Below are positions 7,525 through 14,636 of a DNA stretch of 17,120 bases, one piece after another. A program made the translations under genes and the position numbers. Each line of letters begins with the position of its first letter. The first letter of the stretch is position 1. The stretch covers positions 1 to 17,120 of the forward strand of contig PCWF01000260.1 in NCBI GenBank assembly GCA_002796165.1. Reading direction: 5' to 3'. This DNA is from Nitrospinae bacterium CG11_big_fil_rev_8_21_14_0_20_56_8 (lineage in GTDB: Bacteria; Nitrospinota; Nitrospinia; Nitrospinales; VA-1). The notes under the pieces were generated by a model that was given only the letters and a program-made list of their open reading frames with translations, searched no databases and was not told the origin of the DNA.

Positions 7525-7606
7525 TCTAGTCAATGCCGGAATGGCATCTAAACAATCTACCCCCCGTCCCACAGGATGAAGCGGGTCGGGAGAAAGGCGG
7601 GAAACA

Positions 7607-8005
7607 ATGCGCTTGTCTCTTGGCGAGTTCAAACCCGGAATGACGTGGTTGGTCATGGGACTCCTCCTTGGAGGGTTGGGCCTTCAGATTTCCCCCGCGC
7701 AGGCGGATCTCAAGGTGATCGCCTTCAATCTCTCCGATTCGCGGCAAGGCGACCTGGAAATTCCCCAAAGTTCCGAAATTTCCCTTCTCAACGATTATGC
7801 CTTTGCGATCCGCAAGATCGTCATTTTGCAACACCAATCCAAGAAGAAACTCGCGAGCATCGACGAGTTGCCGGCGGGAGAAAACGTTCGTCTCACCTTC
7901 ACCAAGGCGGGCGCCTATAGCGTCTGCTATTTCGTCGAGAACGATACTTCTTCGTCCCAGGCCCATTGCCTGAACATCAATGTTCAAAAACCCAGGATGA
8001 TTTAA
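7607..8005 (+). CDS. Small exported protein A1, unknown function
   Basis: This 132-residue protein starts at ATG 7607, with AAAGGCGGG just upstream as a ribosome-binding site. A signal peptide is clear (TWLVMGLLLGGLGLQ...SPAQA), with likely cleavage after residue 33. The mature part is about 99 residues. It is a paralog of the protein at 9509-9916: both share LPAGE/FPAGE, then L-FT-AG-Y--CY and a second Cys near the C-terminus. Here these are Cys107 and Cys121, which could form a disulfide. The layout resembles a small cupredoxin-like beta-sandwich, but the His/Met copper ligands are not conserved between the two copies. It lies 61 bp before gene B1 and is probably co-transcribed with it. The function is unknown. 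Confidence 0.8.
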   Translation: MRLSLGEFKPGMTWLVMGLLLGGLGLQISPAQADLKVIAFNLSDSRQGDLEIPQSSEISLLNDYAFAIRKIVILQHQSKKKLASIDELPAGENVRLTFTKAGAYSVCYFVENDTSSSQAHCLNINVQKPRMI

Positions 8006-8066
8006 CCCTGACAGGAGCGTCATAACGAGCAAGTTGTTTTAAATCCACTTTTAATGGAGGAACATC

Positions 8067-8507
8067 ATGAAGAAAATCTCTTTTCTCACCCTCGTTCTTT
8101 TCGCGGTTCTTTGCGTGAACGCCAGCGCCCAGGAAATTTCCAAAGGCCAAAGCGTTTCGTGCAATGATGCCAAGTCCATCGAAATCTCGGTGGCCAAGCT
8201 TCAAACCGAAAGTAGCGACAAGTTTGGATACACCACCAACGACCGCGGCACCGCGAGTCTCGTCGTATGGAAATCCGCAAACTTCACCACGATTCCCATC
8301 ACCCTCGGGCCCAACGACAGCAACATGACCCTGGTGACGGAAGATCATGGCCATACCGGTATTGAAGTTCGCGGCACCATGGGCTCCGACAAGGTCGTTC
8401 TCAATCATCAGCCCGAATTCAGCCGGGGTGATTCCATTGGCGATATCCGTGGTGAAGTCAAGATCACGAACGTTGGACCGGTCCCGGCTTCTGTAAACTG
8501 CAATTGA
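8067..8507 (+). CDS. Small exported protein B1, unknown function
   Basis: This 146-residue protein starts at ATG 8067 behind a strong GGAGGAAC ribosome-binding site. The signal peptide is MKKISFLTLVLFAVLCVNASA, cleaved near residue 21. The mature part is about 125 residues with Cys32 (SVSCNDAKS) near its start and Cys145 at its end, a likely disulfide closing the domain. Conserved runs shared with its paralog at 10001-10441 include DAKSIEISVA, NDRGTA-LVVWKS, NFTT-P-TLGP and HQPEFSRGDSIGDI. I count about 94 identities in 146 ungapped positions. No transmembrane segment or known catalytic motif is visible. The good ribosome-binding site and dedicated terminator suggest strong expression. I do not recognise the family; structural, coat or stress roles are all open. 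Confidence 0.85.
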   Translation: MKKISFLTLVLFAVLCVNASAQEISKGQSVSCNDAKSIEISVAKLQTESSDKFGYTTNDRGTASLVVWKSANFTTIPITLGPNDSNMTLVTEDHGHTGIEVRGTMGSDKVVLNHQPEFSRGDSIGDIRGEVKITNVGPVPASVNCN

Positions 8508-8555
8508 TTCCAACGGAGAACCCGGAAATATCCCCAAAAGGTTCTCATCTTAAGG

Positions 8556-8588
8556 AAAGCCGGCCTGCCCCCCAGGCCGGCTTTTTTT
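8556..8588 (+). terminator. Intrinsic terminator after B1
   Basis: AAAGCCGGCCTG (8556-8567) pairs perfectly with CAGGCCGGCTTT (8573-8584) around a CCCCC loop, and the T-run spans 8582-8588. It ends the A1-B1 unit and stands only 10 bp before the start codon of regulator 2. Confidence 0.9.
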
Positions 8589-8598
8589 CTATACGGCC

Positions 8599-9279
8599 AT
8601 GACGCAAACCCCCGACAACAACAAGATCAGGATCCTGATCGTAGACAACCACCCTCTTTTCCGCCAAGGACTCAAGCATGCCTTCCAGGAAACCCCCGAC
8701 ATGGTGGTTTGCGGGGAAGCGGAAAACGGAGACCATGTCGTCGAAACCGTTCAGACGGGAGAATTCGACGTCGTCCTGCTCGACATCGCCATGCCGGGGA
8801 AAAATTCCCTCGAAGTCCTCAGGGAAATAAGGAGCCAAAAACCCGATCTCGCGGTCCTCATCCTGAGCATGCATCCCGAGGAACAATACGCCGTCCGTTT
8901 CATTCGCTCCGGAGCCTCGGGTTATCTGACCAAGGAAAGCGCTCCCGGTTTACTCCTCGATGCCGTGCGCAAGGTGGCCAGGGGGGGGAAATTCGCCAGC
9001 CGGGCGGTCCTTGAAAAACTCGCTTTTCATCCCAAGGAACTCAATCCCACCCCGCACCTGAAACTCTCGCAACGGGAATTCGAGGTATTCTGCAAAATCT
9101 CGGAAGGTTTAACTCTCGGGGAAATTGCCAGCCAGCTCTCGCTAAGTATCAAAACTATCAGCACGCATCGAAGCCGCATCCTTGATAAAATGGGAATGAA
9201 TTCTAATGCCGAACTCATCCACTACGCGTTAGACCGGTCTTTGGTGAAAAATTTCACGCCTCCCAACCCTGCAGAATAA
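8599..9279 (+). CDS. NarL/FixJ-type response regulator 2, paralog of regulator 1
   Basis: This 226-residue regulator starts at ATG 8599, the only plausible start. No Shine-Dalgarno site is visible, and the start is 10 bp past the terminator T-run. The receiver keeps phospho-acceptor Asp62 (LLDIAMPGK) and Lys112 (LTKESA). The acidic pair is Asp16-Asn17 (VDNHPLF) instead of Asp-Asp, so the residue that usually contacts Mg2+ is changed. The LuxR-type HTH is intact (LSQREFEVF ... IKTISTHRSRILDKMGM). It has no adjacent kinase of its own. The kinase at 4543-6573 is the nearest possible partner, or it may work without phosphorylation. It probably acts on the A2-B2 promoter downstream; that is inference from order and duplication. 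Confidence 0.93.
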   Translation: MTQTPDNNKIRILIVDNHPLFRQGLKHAFQETPDMVVCGEAENGDHVVETVQTGEFDVVLLDIAMPGKNSLEVLREIRSQKPDLAVLILSMHPEEQYAVRFIRSGASGYLTKESAPGLLLDAVRKVARGGKFASRAVLEKLAFHPKELNPTPHLKLSQREFEVFCKISEGLTLGEIASQLSLSIKTISTHRSRILDKMGMNSNAELIHYALDRSLVKNFTPPNPAE

Positions 9280-9325
9280 TCCCCTCACCCGCCTTTCAGT
9301 GTAATCCAAGCCCCTCACTTCAATA

Positions 9326-9340
9326 TAGGATTTTTCCTAC
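9326..9340. promoter_or_regulatory. TAGGA-TTTT-TCCTA inverted repeat upstream of A2
   Basis: TAGGA (9326-9330) and TCCTA (9335-9339) form an inverted repeat around TTTT. ATTTTTCCTAC (9330-9340) resembles the ATTTTCCTACCC repeats at 7306-7338 upstream of A1. It lies 36 bp before the two-box element. A regulator site is plausible but the motif is short. Confidence 0.35.
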
Positions 9341-9375
9341 AATATGAAAGGCAATTGACTACAAAAAAAATAGCC

Positions 9376-9414
9376 GTTTGCTGATACCTAAACGTATCCA
9401 AAAAATCTAAACTC
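9376..9414 (+). promoter_or_regulatory. Two-box promoter-like element upstream of A2
   Basis: GTTTGCTGATACC (9376-9388), 17 bp, then TCTAAACTC (9406-9414). It matches the element at 7486-7524 at 12 of 13 positions in box one and 9 of 9 in box two, with unchanged spacing inside otherwise unlike DNA. Gene A2 starts 95 bp downstream, against 83 bp for A1. Confidence 0.6.
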
Positions 9415-9508
9415 AACCGGAAATGAGCAATTAGCGGATATGTCGTCGGACTTAAGACGACAGGCTGGATTCCGTAACAGGCAATCGCAATCCCTGTAGG
9501 AAGAACTG

Positions 9509-9916
9509 ATGTTCGGGAAAACACACAAAGTCCATGCCTTGTCATTTTTAAAGAACCTTGGCGTTGGGGCTTGGGTCGTTACGGCTCTTATGGCATCCCC
9601 GATTCCGGCCGGAGCCGTCGACCCCTGGTCCATTTCCTTGAACCCATCGGGAGCGGATGAGGACCGGTACAGCGTGGCCCAGACTCTGAACCTGAAATTG
9701 AGTAACGATTTTTCCCGGGACATCCGCAACCTGACCGTTACCCAAATCCGCTCGGGGGCTCGAATGCTGACCGTCAGTCATTTTCCGGCGGGCGAGGCTT
9801 TCAATTTGTCCTTCACCCTGGCGGGAGAGTATCGCATTTGCTATACCCCCGACCGAGTGACAGGGACCCGAGAAACCTGTTTCATGCTGGACGTACTGGA
9901 ACGTCGATTCAGTTGA
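9509..9916 (+). CDS. Small exported protein A2, diverged paralog of A1
   Basis: This 135-residue protein starts at ATG 9509 with AGGAAGA about 6 nt upstream. The N-terminus is positively charged (MFGKTHKVHALSFLKN), followed by GVGAWVVTALMASPIPAGA and a likely signal cleavage near residue 36. The mature part is about 99 residues, the same as A1. Similarity to A1 is clearest in the C-terminal half: FPAGEAFNLSFTLAGEYRICY against LPAGENVRLTFTKAGAYSVCY. The paired cysteines are Cys111 and Cys124. The N-terminal halves have diverged strongly, unlike B1 and B2. Gene B2 follows after 84 bp. The function is unknown; a small extracytoplasmic beta-sandwich held by a disulfide is the best structural guess. 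Confidence 0.8.
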   Translation: MFGKTHKVHALSFLKNLGVGAWVVTALMASPIPAGAVDPWSISLNPSGADEDRYSVAQTLNLKLSNDFSRDIRNLTVTQIRSGARMLTVSHFPAGEAFNLSFTLAGEYRICYTPDRVTGTRETCFMLDVLERRFS

Positions 9917-10000
9917 CGTTTAAAGAGATAACCGAAACCTCGCGGTATTTGTTTCAGGGGTGCTTTTAATCTTTCAACATCATTTAAAAGGAGAACCGGG

Positions 10001-10441
10001 ATGAAAAAGATTTTATTCTTCACGTTGATTTGCTTCGTGAGCTTCGTGGTTTCCGCTCAGGCGAAAGAAGTCAAAACCGGAGAGAGCGTTTCCTGCAAGG
10101 ACGCCAAATCCATCGAAATCTCCGTTGCCCAAATTGCCGGCGAGTTCAACGACAAAAACGGCTACACCAGCAATGATCGGGGTACCGCCAACCTGGTCGT
10201 ATGGAAATCCTCGAACTTCACCACGGTTCCCCTCACCTTAGGCCCCGCGGACAACAATATGAGCGTGGTGGGTGCGGATCAGGGACACACGGGCCTGGCC
10301 CCGAGAGGCTCCATGGGTAAAGACAAAGTGGTTCTGACCCATCAGCCCGAATTCAGCCGCGGCGATTCCATTGGCGACATCAGCGGCGAAGTCAGGATCA
10401 CCAACACCGGAACGAATGCGGTCAACATCGACTGCATGTAA
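10001..10441 (+). CDS. Small exported protein B2, close paralog of B1
   Basis: This protein has 146 residues, exactly the length of B1, starting at ATG 10001 behind AAGGAG. The signal peptide is MKKILFFTLICFVSFVVSAQA, cleaved near residue 21. Cys32 (SVSCKDAKS) and Cys145 (second-last residue) are kept. The most conserved stretch is HQPEFSRGDSIGDI, followed by GEV-ITN-G. The loop around 83-107 and the region 44-53 vary most, which is where a binding surface could differ between the copies. A terminator follows 36 bp after the stop codon, closing the second cassette. The tight conservation against the looser A1/A2 pair suggests B carries the main function, but what that is cannot be read from the sequence. 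Confidence 0.85.
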   Translation: MKKILFFTLICFVSFVVSAQAKEVKTGESVSCKDAKSIEISVAQIAGEFNDKNGYTSNDRGTANLVVWKSSNFTTVPLTLGPADNNMSVVGADQGHTGLAPRGSMGKDKVVLTHQPEFSRGDSIGDISGEVRITNTGTNAVNIDCM

Positions 10442-10477
10442 TTCAAGAAGGGATTTTTAGCGAATTCCCTTACCCTG

Positions 10478-10514
10478 AAACAGCCGGCTTTGCGAGAGCC
10501 GGCTGTTTTTTTTT
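10478..10514 (+). terminator. Intrinsic terminator after B2
   Basis: CAGCCGGCT (10481-10489) pairs with AGCCGGCTG (10497-10505) around a 7-nt loop. Nine T residues follow (10506-10514), and AAA precedes the stem. Both cassettes therefore end in a hairpin built on the same AGCCGGC core. Confidence 0.9.
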
Positions 10515-10587
10515 GCGCCGAAGCCATTCCTCCCCCGCCCTCCCGTTCTCCGCCCCTTCCCCTTGAACCGGCCCGATGGGAAAAGAT

Positions 10588-10608
10588 GGAAATTGTGCCT
10601 TAATTTCC
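10588..10608. promoter_or_regulatory. Inverted repeat upstream of gltX
   Basis: GGAAATT (10588-10594) and AATTTCC (10602-10608) are perfect reverse complements with a 7-bp centre, 64 bp before the gltX start. It could be an operator or chance. I see no convincing -35/-10 pair in the 150 bp before gltX. Confidence 0.3.
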
Positions 10609-10671
10609 GGAGCCCAATCTGCTAATCTAGCCCCCAACGTCAATAGAACCCTTAATGGTCCCGTTTCCCTA

Positions 10672-12099
10672 ATGAATATGAACACACCCGTAAAAGTCCG
10701 TTTTGCCCCCAGCCCCACCGGGTATTTGCATATTGGCGGAGTTCGCACCGCCCTGTTCAACTGGTTGTTTGCCCGCCACCACGGGGGCCGATTCGTCCTG
10801 CGCATCGAGGACACCGACCTCTCCCGCTCCACCGAGGAATCGATTCACGAGATCATCGAAGCTCTCAAATGGCTCGGGCTCGATTGGGACGAAGGCCCCT
10901 ACCGGCAGATGGAGCGGCAGGACCTCTATCACCAAAAAGCCCGCCAACTGCTGGACGAAGGCAAAGCCTATCGTTGCTACTGTACCCCCGAGGAACTCGA
11001 AGCCAAACGGCAAGCCGCCCTGGAGAAAAAGCAAAATCCGAAATACGACGGCACCTGCCGGTATCGCAAAGATGTCCCGGAGGGAACCCCCGGTGTGGTC
11101 CGGTTCAAAGCCCCCCTCGAAGGCACGGTGACCGTCCACGACCTGCTCCGGGGAAAAGTGTCCTTCGACGTGCGCGAGCTCGACGACATCATCCTTCAGC
11201 GCTCCGACGGCACCCCCACCTACAACTTCGTCGTCGTGGTGGACGACGCCGACATGGGAATCACGCACGTCATCCGGGGCGACGACCATTTATCCAACAC
11301 CCCCAAGCAGGCGCTTCTTTACCAGGCCCTGGGATACCCGCTCCCCGAGTTTGCCCACATATCCATGATCCTGGGGGCCGACAAAACCCGCCTCAGCAAG
11401 CGGCATGGGGCCACCTCCACCCTGGCCTACCGCGACATGGGCTATCTTCCCGACGCTCTCATCAACTACCTGGTTCGGCTGGGCTGGTCTCTGGGCGACC
11501 AGGAAATATTCCGCCGGGAGGAAATGATCCGGAATTTTTCCATCAACTCCGTCACCCTCTCCGCGGCGGTGTTCAACCCCGAGAAACTGATCTGGATCAA
11601 CGAGCAGTACATCCAGACCACTCCGCCCATCGAGCTCGCGAAACACCTCGCCCCCATTCTCGTCAAGGAAGGAATCCTTCCTGAAAACCACGGGTTGAGT
11701 GCCGATGAGATCGCGAAACCCATTCCTCTCCTCAATCAGCGCGCTAAAACCCTGGTCGAGATGGCCGGGAAAGCCCGGTTCTATTTCAAAAAAGAAGTCG
11801 AGTTCGACGAAGCCGCCCGAAAAAAATTTCTGAATCACGAGAGCCAACCCCTGTTGACTCAACTGGCCGCCCAAATCGAAACCCTGGATGAATTGACTTC
11901 CGAGAATCTGGAAACCTCCTTCAAAGAAATCGTCGAAGCCGCCGGAGTCAAGCTCGGCAAACTCGCTCAACCCGTGCGGGTGGCCCTGACCGGAAAAACC
12001 GAAAGTCCCGGAATTTACGACACCATCCTGCTCCTCGGGAAGGAAACCACCCTGGCAAGGCTTAACCAGGCGGCGGTGGGAATCAACTCATCGGAGTAA
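10672..12099 (+). CDS. gltX: Glutamyl-tRNA synthetase
   Basis: This 475-residue class I synthetase charges tRNA-Glu with glutamate in the cytoplasm. I start it at ATG 10672 (MNMNTPVKVRFAPSPTG), with ATG 10678 equally possible; the longer open frame to 10576 adds residues unlike the family. The ATP-binding motif reads HIGG at residues 20-23, following RFAPSPTGYL. The KMSKS loop reads RLSKR at 240-244 (ADKTRLSKRHGATS). Other landmarks are LRIEDTD, the CYCTPEEL segment and the GDDHLSNTPKQALLY segment. The length is normal for a bacterial enzyme. A separate glnS in this window means tRNA-Gln need not be mischarged by this enzyme. The YHYH gene follows after 6 bp. Confidence 0.97.
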   Translation: MNMNTPVKVRFAPSPTGYLHIGGVRTALFNWLFARHHGGRFVLRIEDTDLSRSTEESIHEIIEALKWLGLDWDEGPYRQMERQDLYHQKARQLLDEGKAYRCYCTPEELEAKRQAALEKKQNPKYDGTCRYRKDVPEGTPGVVRFKAPLEGTVTVHDLLRGKVSFDVRELDDIILQRSDGTPTYNFVVVVDDADMGITHVIRGDDHLSNTPKQALLYQALGYPLPEFAHISMILGADKTRLSKRHGATSTLAYRDMGYLPDALINYLVRLGWSLGDQEIFRREEMIRNFSINSVTLSAAVFNPEKLIWINEQYIQTTPPIELAKHLAPILVKEGILPENHGLSADEIAKPIPLLNQRAKTLVEMAGKARFYFKKEVEFDEAARKKFLNHESQPLLTQLAAQIETLDELTSENLETSFKEIVEAAGVKLGKLAQPVRVALTGKTESPGIYDTILLLGKETTLARLNQAAVGINSSE

Positions 12100-12105
12100 C
12101 CTCAA

Positions 12106-12963
12106 ATGCGCTTCCCGCGACCGGCCCTGAACTCCTTCATGGCGGGGACCCTGTTTTTCCTGCTCACCCTTCCGGCACAAGCGAAGGAGCACGAATTCCT
12201 GGAATCGAACGTTGCCGTGCAGGTCACGGAGGAGGACCTGGTCGTCTCCACATCGGGATTGCCCGACCACCCGTGGCAACAGGTCAATCCCAATACGCCG
12301 ACGGCGCAGAACTTCACCTTCCGGATTCCCCGCCACCCTCAATGGTCGTCCACAACCCAGCCCGTTCCCGCGCGCGGCCCGATCGCCGTGGCCGTCAACG
12401 GCGTGGCCTTCTTCGGACCGGAAGACGAAAACGGACGGATCGCGCTGGAACATCACGGACTCGACGCCTGCCGGGGCCATCCTACACGTTTCGGGGTGTA
12501 CCATTACCATTCCCACCCGGCCTGCATCCAAAAGGATTCTTCCGATCAACATTCTCCGGTCATCGGTTACGCCTTTGACGGATTCAAAATTTATGGCGGG
12601 CAGGGAGAGAACGGCCAGCTTCCGTCCGACCTCGACCCGTGCAACGGCCATGCCGATCCCGATCGCGGATATCATTACCACACCACGCCGCAATTCCCAT
12701 TCGTTCTCGGGTGTTACCATGGAATTCCCGTCACCGGCAATTACGATAGGTCCCAGCAACCGGGATTTTCCAACGGGCGTGAAGGGACGGGTGGTGAGAG
12801 ACCGGGCGATTCCCTTCGTCTCGCCTGCGACGGGAATCGGCAACGGTTTTGCCCCGGCCTCGCGCCCGGTCCGCAGTTGCATCAATGCATGCGGCGGAAC
12901 GAAAACCAATTTTCAGCCACGTGCCGTGCGGCCATGCGGCAGTTCCGGCCGCCGCCGCGTTGA
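12106..12963 (+). CDS. Secreted YHYH-domain protein with C-terminal GLG1-like Cys-rich repeat
   Basis: This 285-residue protein starts at ATG 12106, 6 bp after gltX, with GGAG about 11 nt upstream. The signal peptide is NSFMAGTLFFLLTLPAQA. Two YHYH motifs at 132-135 (GVYHYHSH) and 189-192 (GYHYHTT) define the YHYH family, whose members are extracellular and of unclear function. The His and Cys placement (CRGHPTRFGVYHYH, CNGHADPDRGYHYH) suggests metal binding. The C-terminus has Cys241, Cys249, Cys261 and Cys273 in the pattern of the Cys-rich GLG1 repeat (ACDGNRQRFC-PG-C-C). The frame stays open and family-like throughout, so I see no frameshift. The YHYH assignment is firm; the Cys-rich assignment is likely. 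Confidence 0.85.
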   Translation: MRFPRPALNSFMAGTLFFLLTLPAQAKEHEFLESNVAVQVTEEDLVVSTSGLPDHPWQQVNPNTPTAQNFTFRIPRHPQWSSTTQPVPARGPIAVAVNGVAFFGPEDENGRIALEHHGLDACRGHPTRFGVYHYHSHPACIQKDSSDQHSPVIGYAFDGFKIYGGQGENGQLPSDLDPCNGHADPDRGYHYHTTPQFPFVLGCYHGIPVTGNYDRSQQPGFSNGREGTGGERPGDSLRLACDGNRQRFCPGLAPGPQLHQCMRRNENQFSATCRAAMRQFRPPPR

Positions 12964-13025
12964 CCGGTTCATCCCGATCACCGGGAAAATTCATTTTCAC
13001 CCCCGCTTACAGGAAAGGGGAATCC

Positions 13026-13355
13026 ATGACTTCCTTTGTCTTTTACATAGGCGCAGGCCTTGCCGAAATTGGAGGGTGCTATGCCTTCTGGGTCTGGTTG
13101 CGGTTGGGCCGAAGCGTTTACTGGGTTTTACCCGGTATGGCTTTACTCGTGATCTTTGCCCTGTTGCTCACCCGAATTGAAACGGTTTTCGCCGGACGGG
13201 CTTTTGCGGCCTATGGCGGGGTCTATATCGTGGCTTCGCTCTTTTGGCTCTGGGCCGTTGAAGGACAACGGCCGGACCGGTGGGACGTGCTGGGCGCGGC
13301 CCTCTGTCTGGCGGGTTCCGCCGTTATTCTATTCGGACCCCGCACGCAAGGATAA
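13026..13355 (+). CDS. ynfA: YnfA/UPF0060 family inner-membrane protein
   Basis: This 109-residue protein starts at ATG 13026 after AAAGGGG. The open frame extends upstream to 12849, but that part overlaps the YHYH gene and is not family-like. Four membrane segments fill the protein. Family landmarks are LAEIGGCYAFWVWLRLG near the N-terminus, GRAFAAYGGVYI and SLFWLWAVEGQRPDRWD in the second half, and the end GAALCLAGSAVILFGPR. YnfA proteins resemble small multidrug-type transporters and are annotated as membrane proteins of uncertain role. The length is typical. A 29-bp stretch of its 3' end recurs exactly at 14560-14588. Confidence 0.93.
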   Translation: MTSFVFYIGAGLAEIGGCYAFWVWLRLGRSVYWVLPGMALLVIFALLLTRIETVFAGRAFAAYGGVYIVASLFWLWAVEGQRPDRWDVLGAALCLAGSAVILFGPRTQG

Positions 13356-13511
13356 GCGGGTGGAAGGTTTCTAGCCGGGAAACAACGCGATCCCATCGCA
13401 TATTTGGGCTCCGCTAAAACATTAAAACCACATCAGATAACCTCTGAGTATTCTTGAAATTTCATCCTCCATCCGCTACCATTTGGGCATTACTCCATCC
13501 AACCCCGTTTT

Positions 13512-14246
<735 letters not shown>

Positions 14247-14435
14247 AATTTTGATGGGACAGCGGGTTTATTATGGAATAAATACAGTCATGTCAGTTTG
14301 ACCTGACCTTCCCCCATTATATGGACAGTTTAAAAGTAGAGAGTTGTCCTGCTGTTTCGGTTGGGAGCGGAGCGCAGGAAATCAGGCCGGGAAAACCGTT
14401 TCGGAAAAATTGCAGGCACCAATGTACCCCACCCC

Positions 14436-14473
14436 TGTCATAGCGAGGGGGCGGAAAGCCGACGAAGCAATCC
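14436..14473 (+). repeat. Dispersed repeat, TGTCATAGCGAG...GAAGCAATCC type
   Basis: TGTCATAGCGAGG, a variable middle, then GACGAAGCAATCC. It is a degenerate relative of the minus-strand copy at 121-147. It lies in the 390-bp spacer 14247-14636, which I find to hold repeats and a gene fragment but no intact gene. Confidence 0.5.
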
Positions 14474-14532
14474 AGTGCTGACCGCACGGGCGCGGCGCGA
14501 GGTCGGAACGGTCCAATTGCGCCCTCACCCCG

Positions 14533-14553
14533 CCCTCTCCCCCCGGGAGAGGG
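14533..14553. repeat. CCCTCTCCC-CCC-GGGAGAGGG hairpin repeat
   Basis: Perfect 9-bp arms (14533-14541 and 14545-14553) surround a CCC loop. With its flanks (CCTCACCCCG before, TGAAG after) it matches a REP-like intergenic repeat type common in many bacteria. The open frame through it (RPHPALSPRERV) is a known kind of spurious translation. Confidence 0.65.
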
Positions 14554-14559
14554 TGAAGA

Positions 14560-14622
14560 GCGCGGCCCTCTGTCTGGCGGGTTCCGCCCTCATTTTGCTG
14601 GGGCCTCGGGCGGAGGGGTGAA
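14560..14622 (+). pseudogene. 3' fragment of a second ynfA copy
   Basis: Positions 14560-14588 are identical to ynfA 13294-13322. The translation continues as AALCLAGSALILLGPRAEG followed by TGA at 14620-14622, against AALCLAGSAVILFGPRTQG in the intact gene. The rest of the gene is absent; a palindromic repeat sits directly in front of the fragment. It looks like the remnant of a duplicated ynfA with mostly conservative changes. Confidence 0.75.
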
Positions 14623-14636
14623 ACGGGCCCTGGGTC

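Noticed and set aside
7369..7656. 95-codon minus-strand frame in the spacer between regulator 1 and A1
   Set aside because: It overlaps the A1 start and the two-box element, and has no ribosome-binding site or recognisable features.
7607..8005. Cupredoxin assignment for A1/A2
   Set aside because: Only the beta-strand pattern fits; no His/Cys/His/Met copper set is shared by both copies.
12720..12963. Suspected frameshift near the end of the YHYH gene, because its tail looks unlike the YHYH domain
   Set aside because: The tail has a regular four-Cys pattern and stays in the same frame, so a second domain explains it.
12212..13180. 322-codon open frame overlapping the YHYH and ynfA genes
   Set aside because: It is rich in Arg, Pro, Ser and Thr, as expected for an off-frame of GC-rich coding DNA, and both real genes are recognisable in other frames.
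14361..14621. 86-codon frame with CHSEGAESRRSNP and RPHPALSPRERV
   Set aside because: Those segments are translations of intergenic repeats; only the last 20 or so codons are meaningful, as a ynfA remnant.
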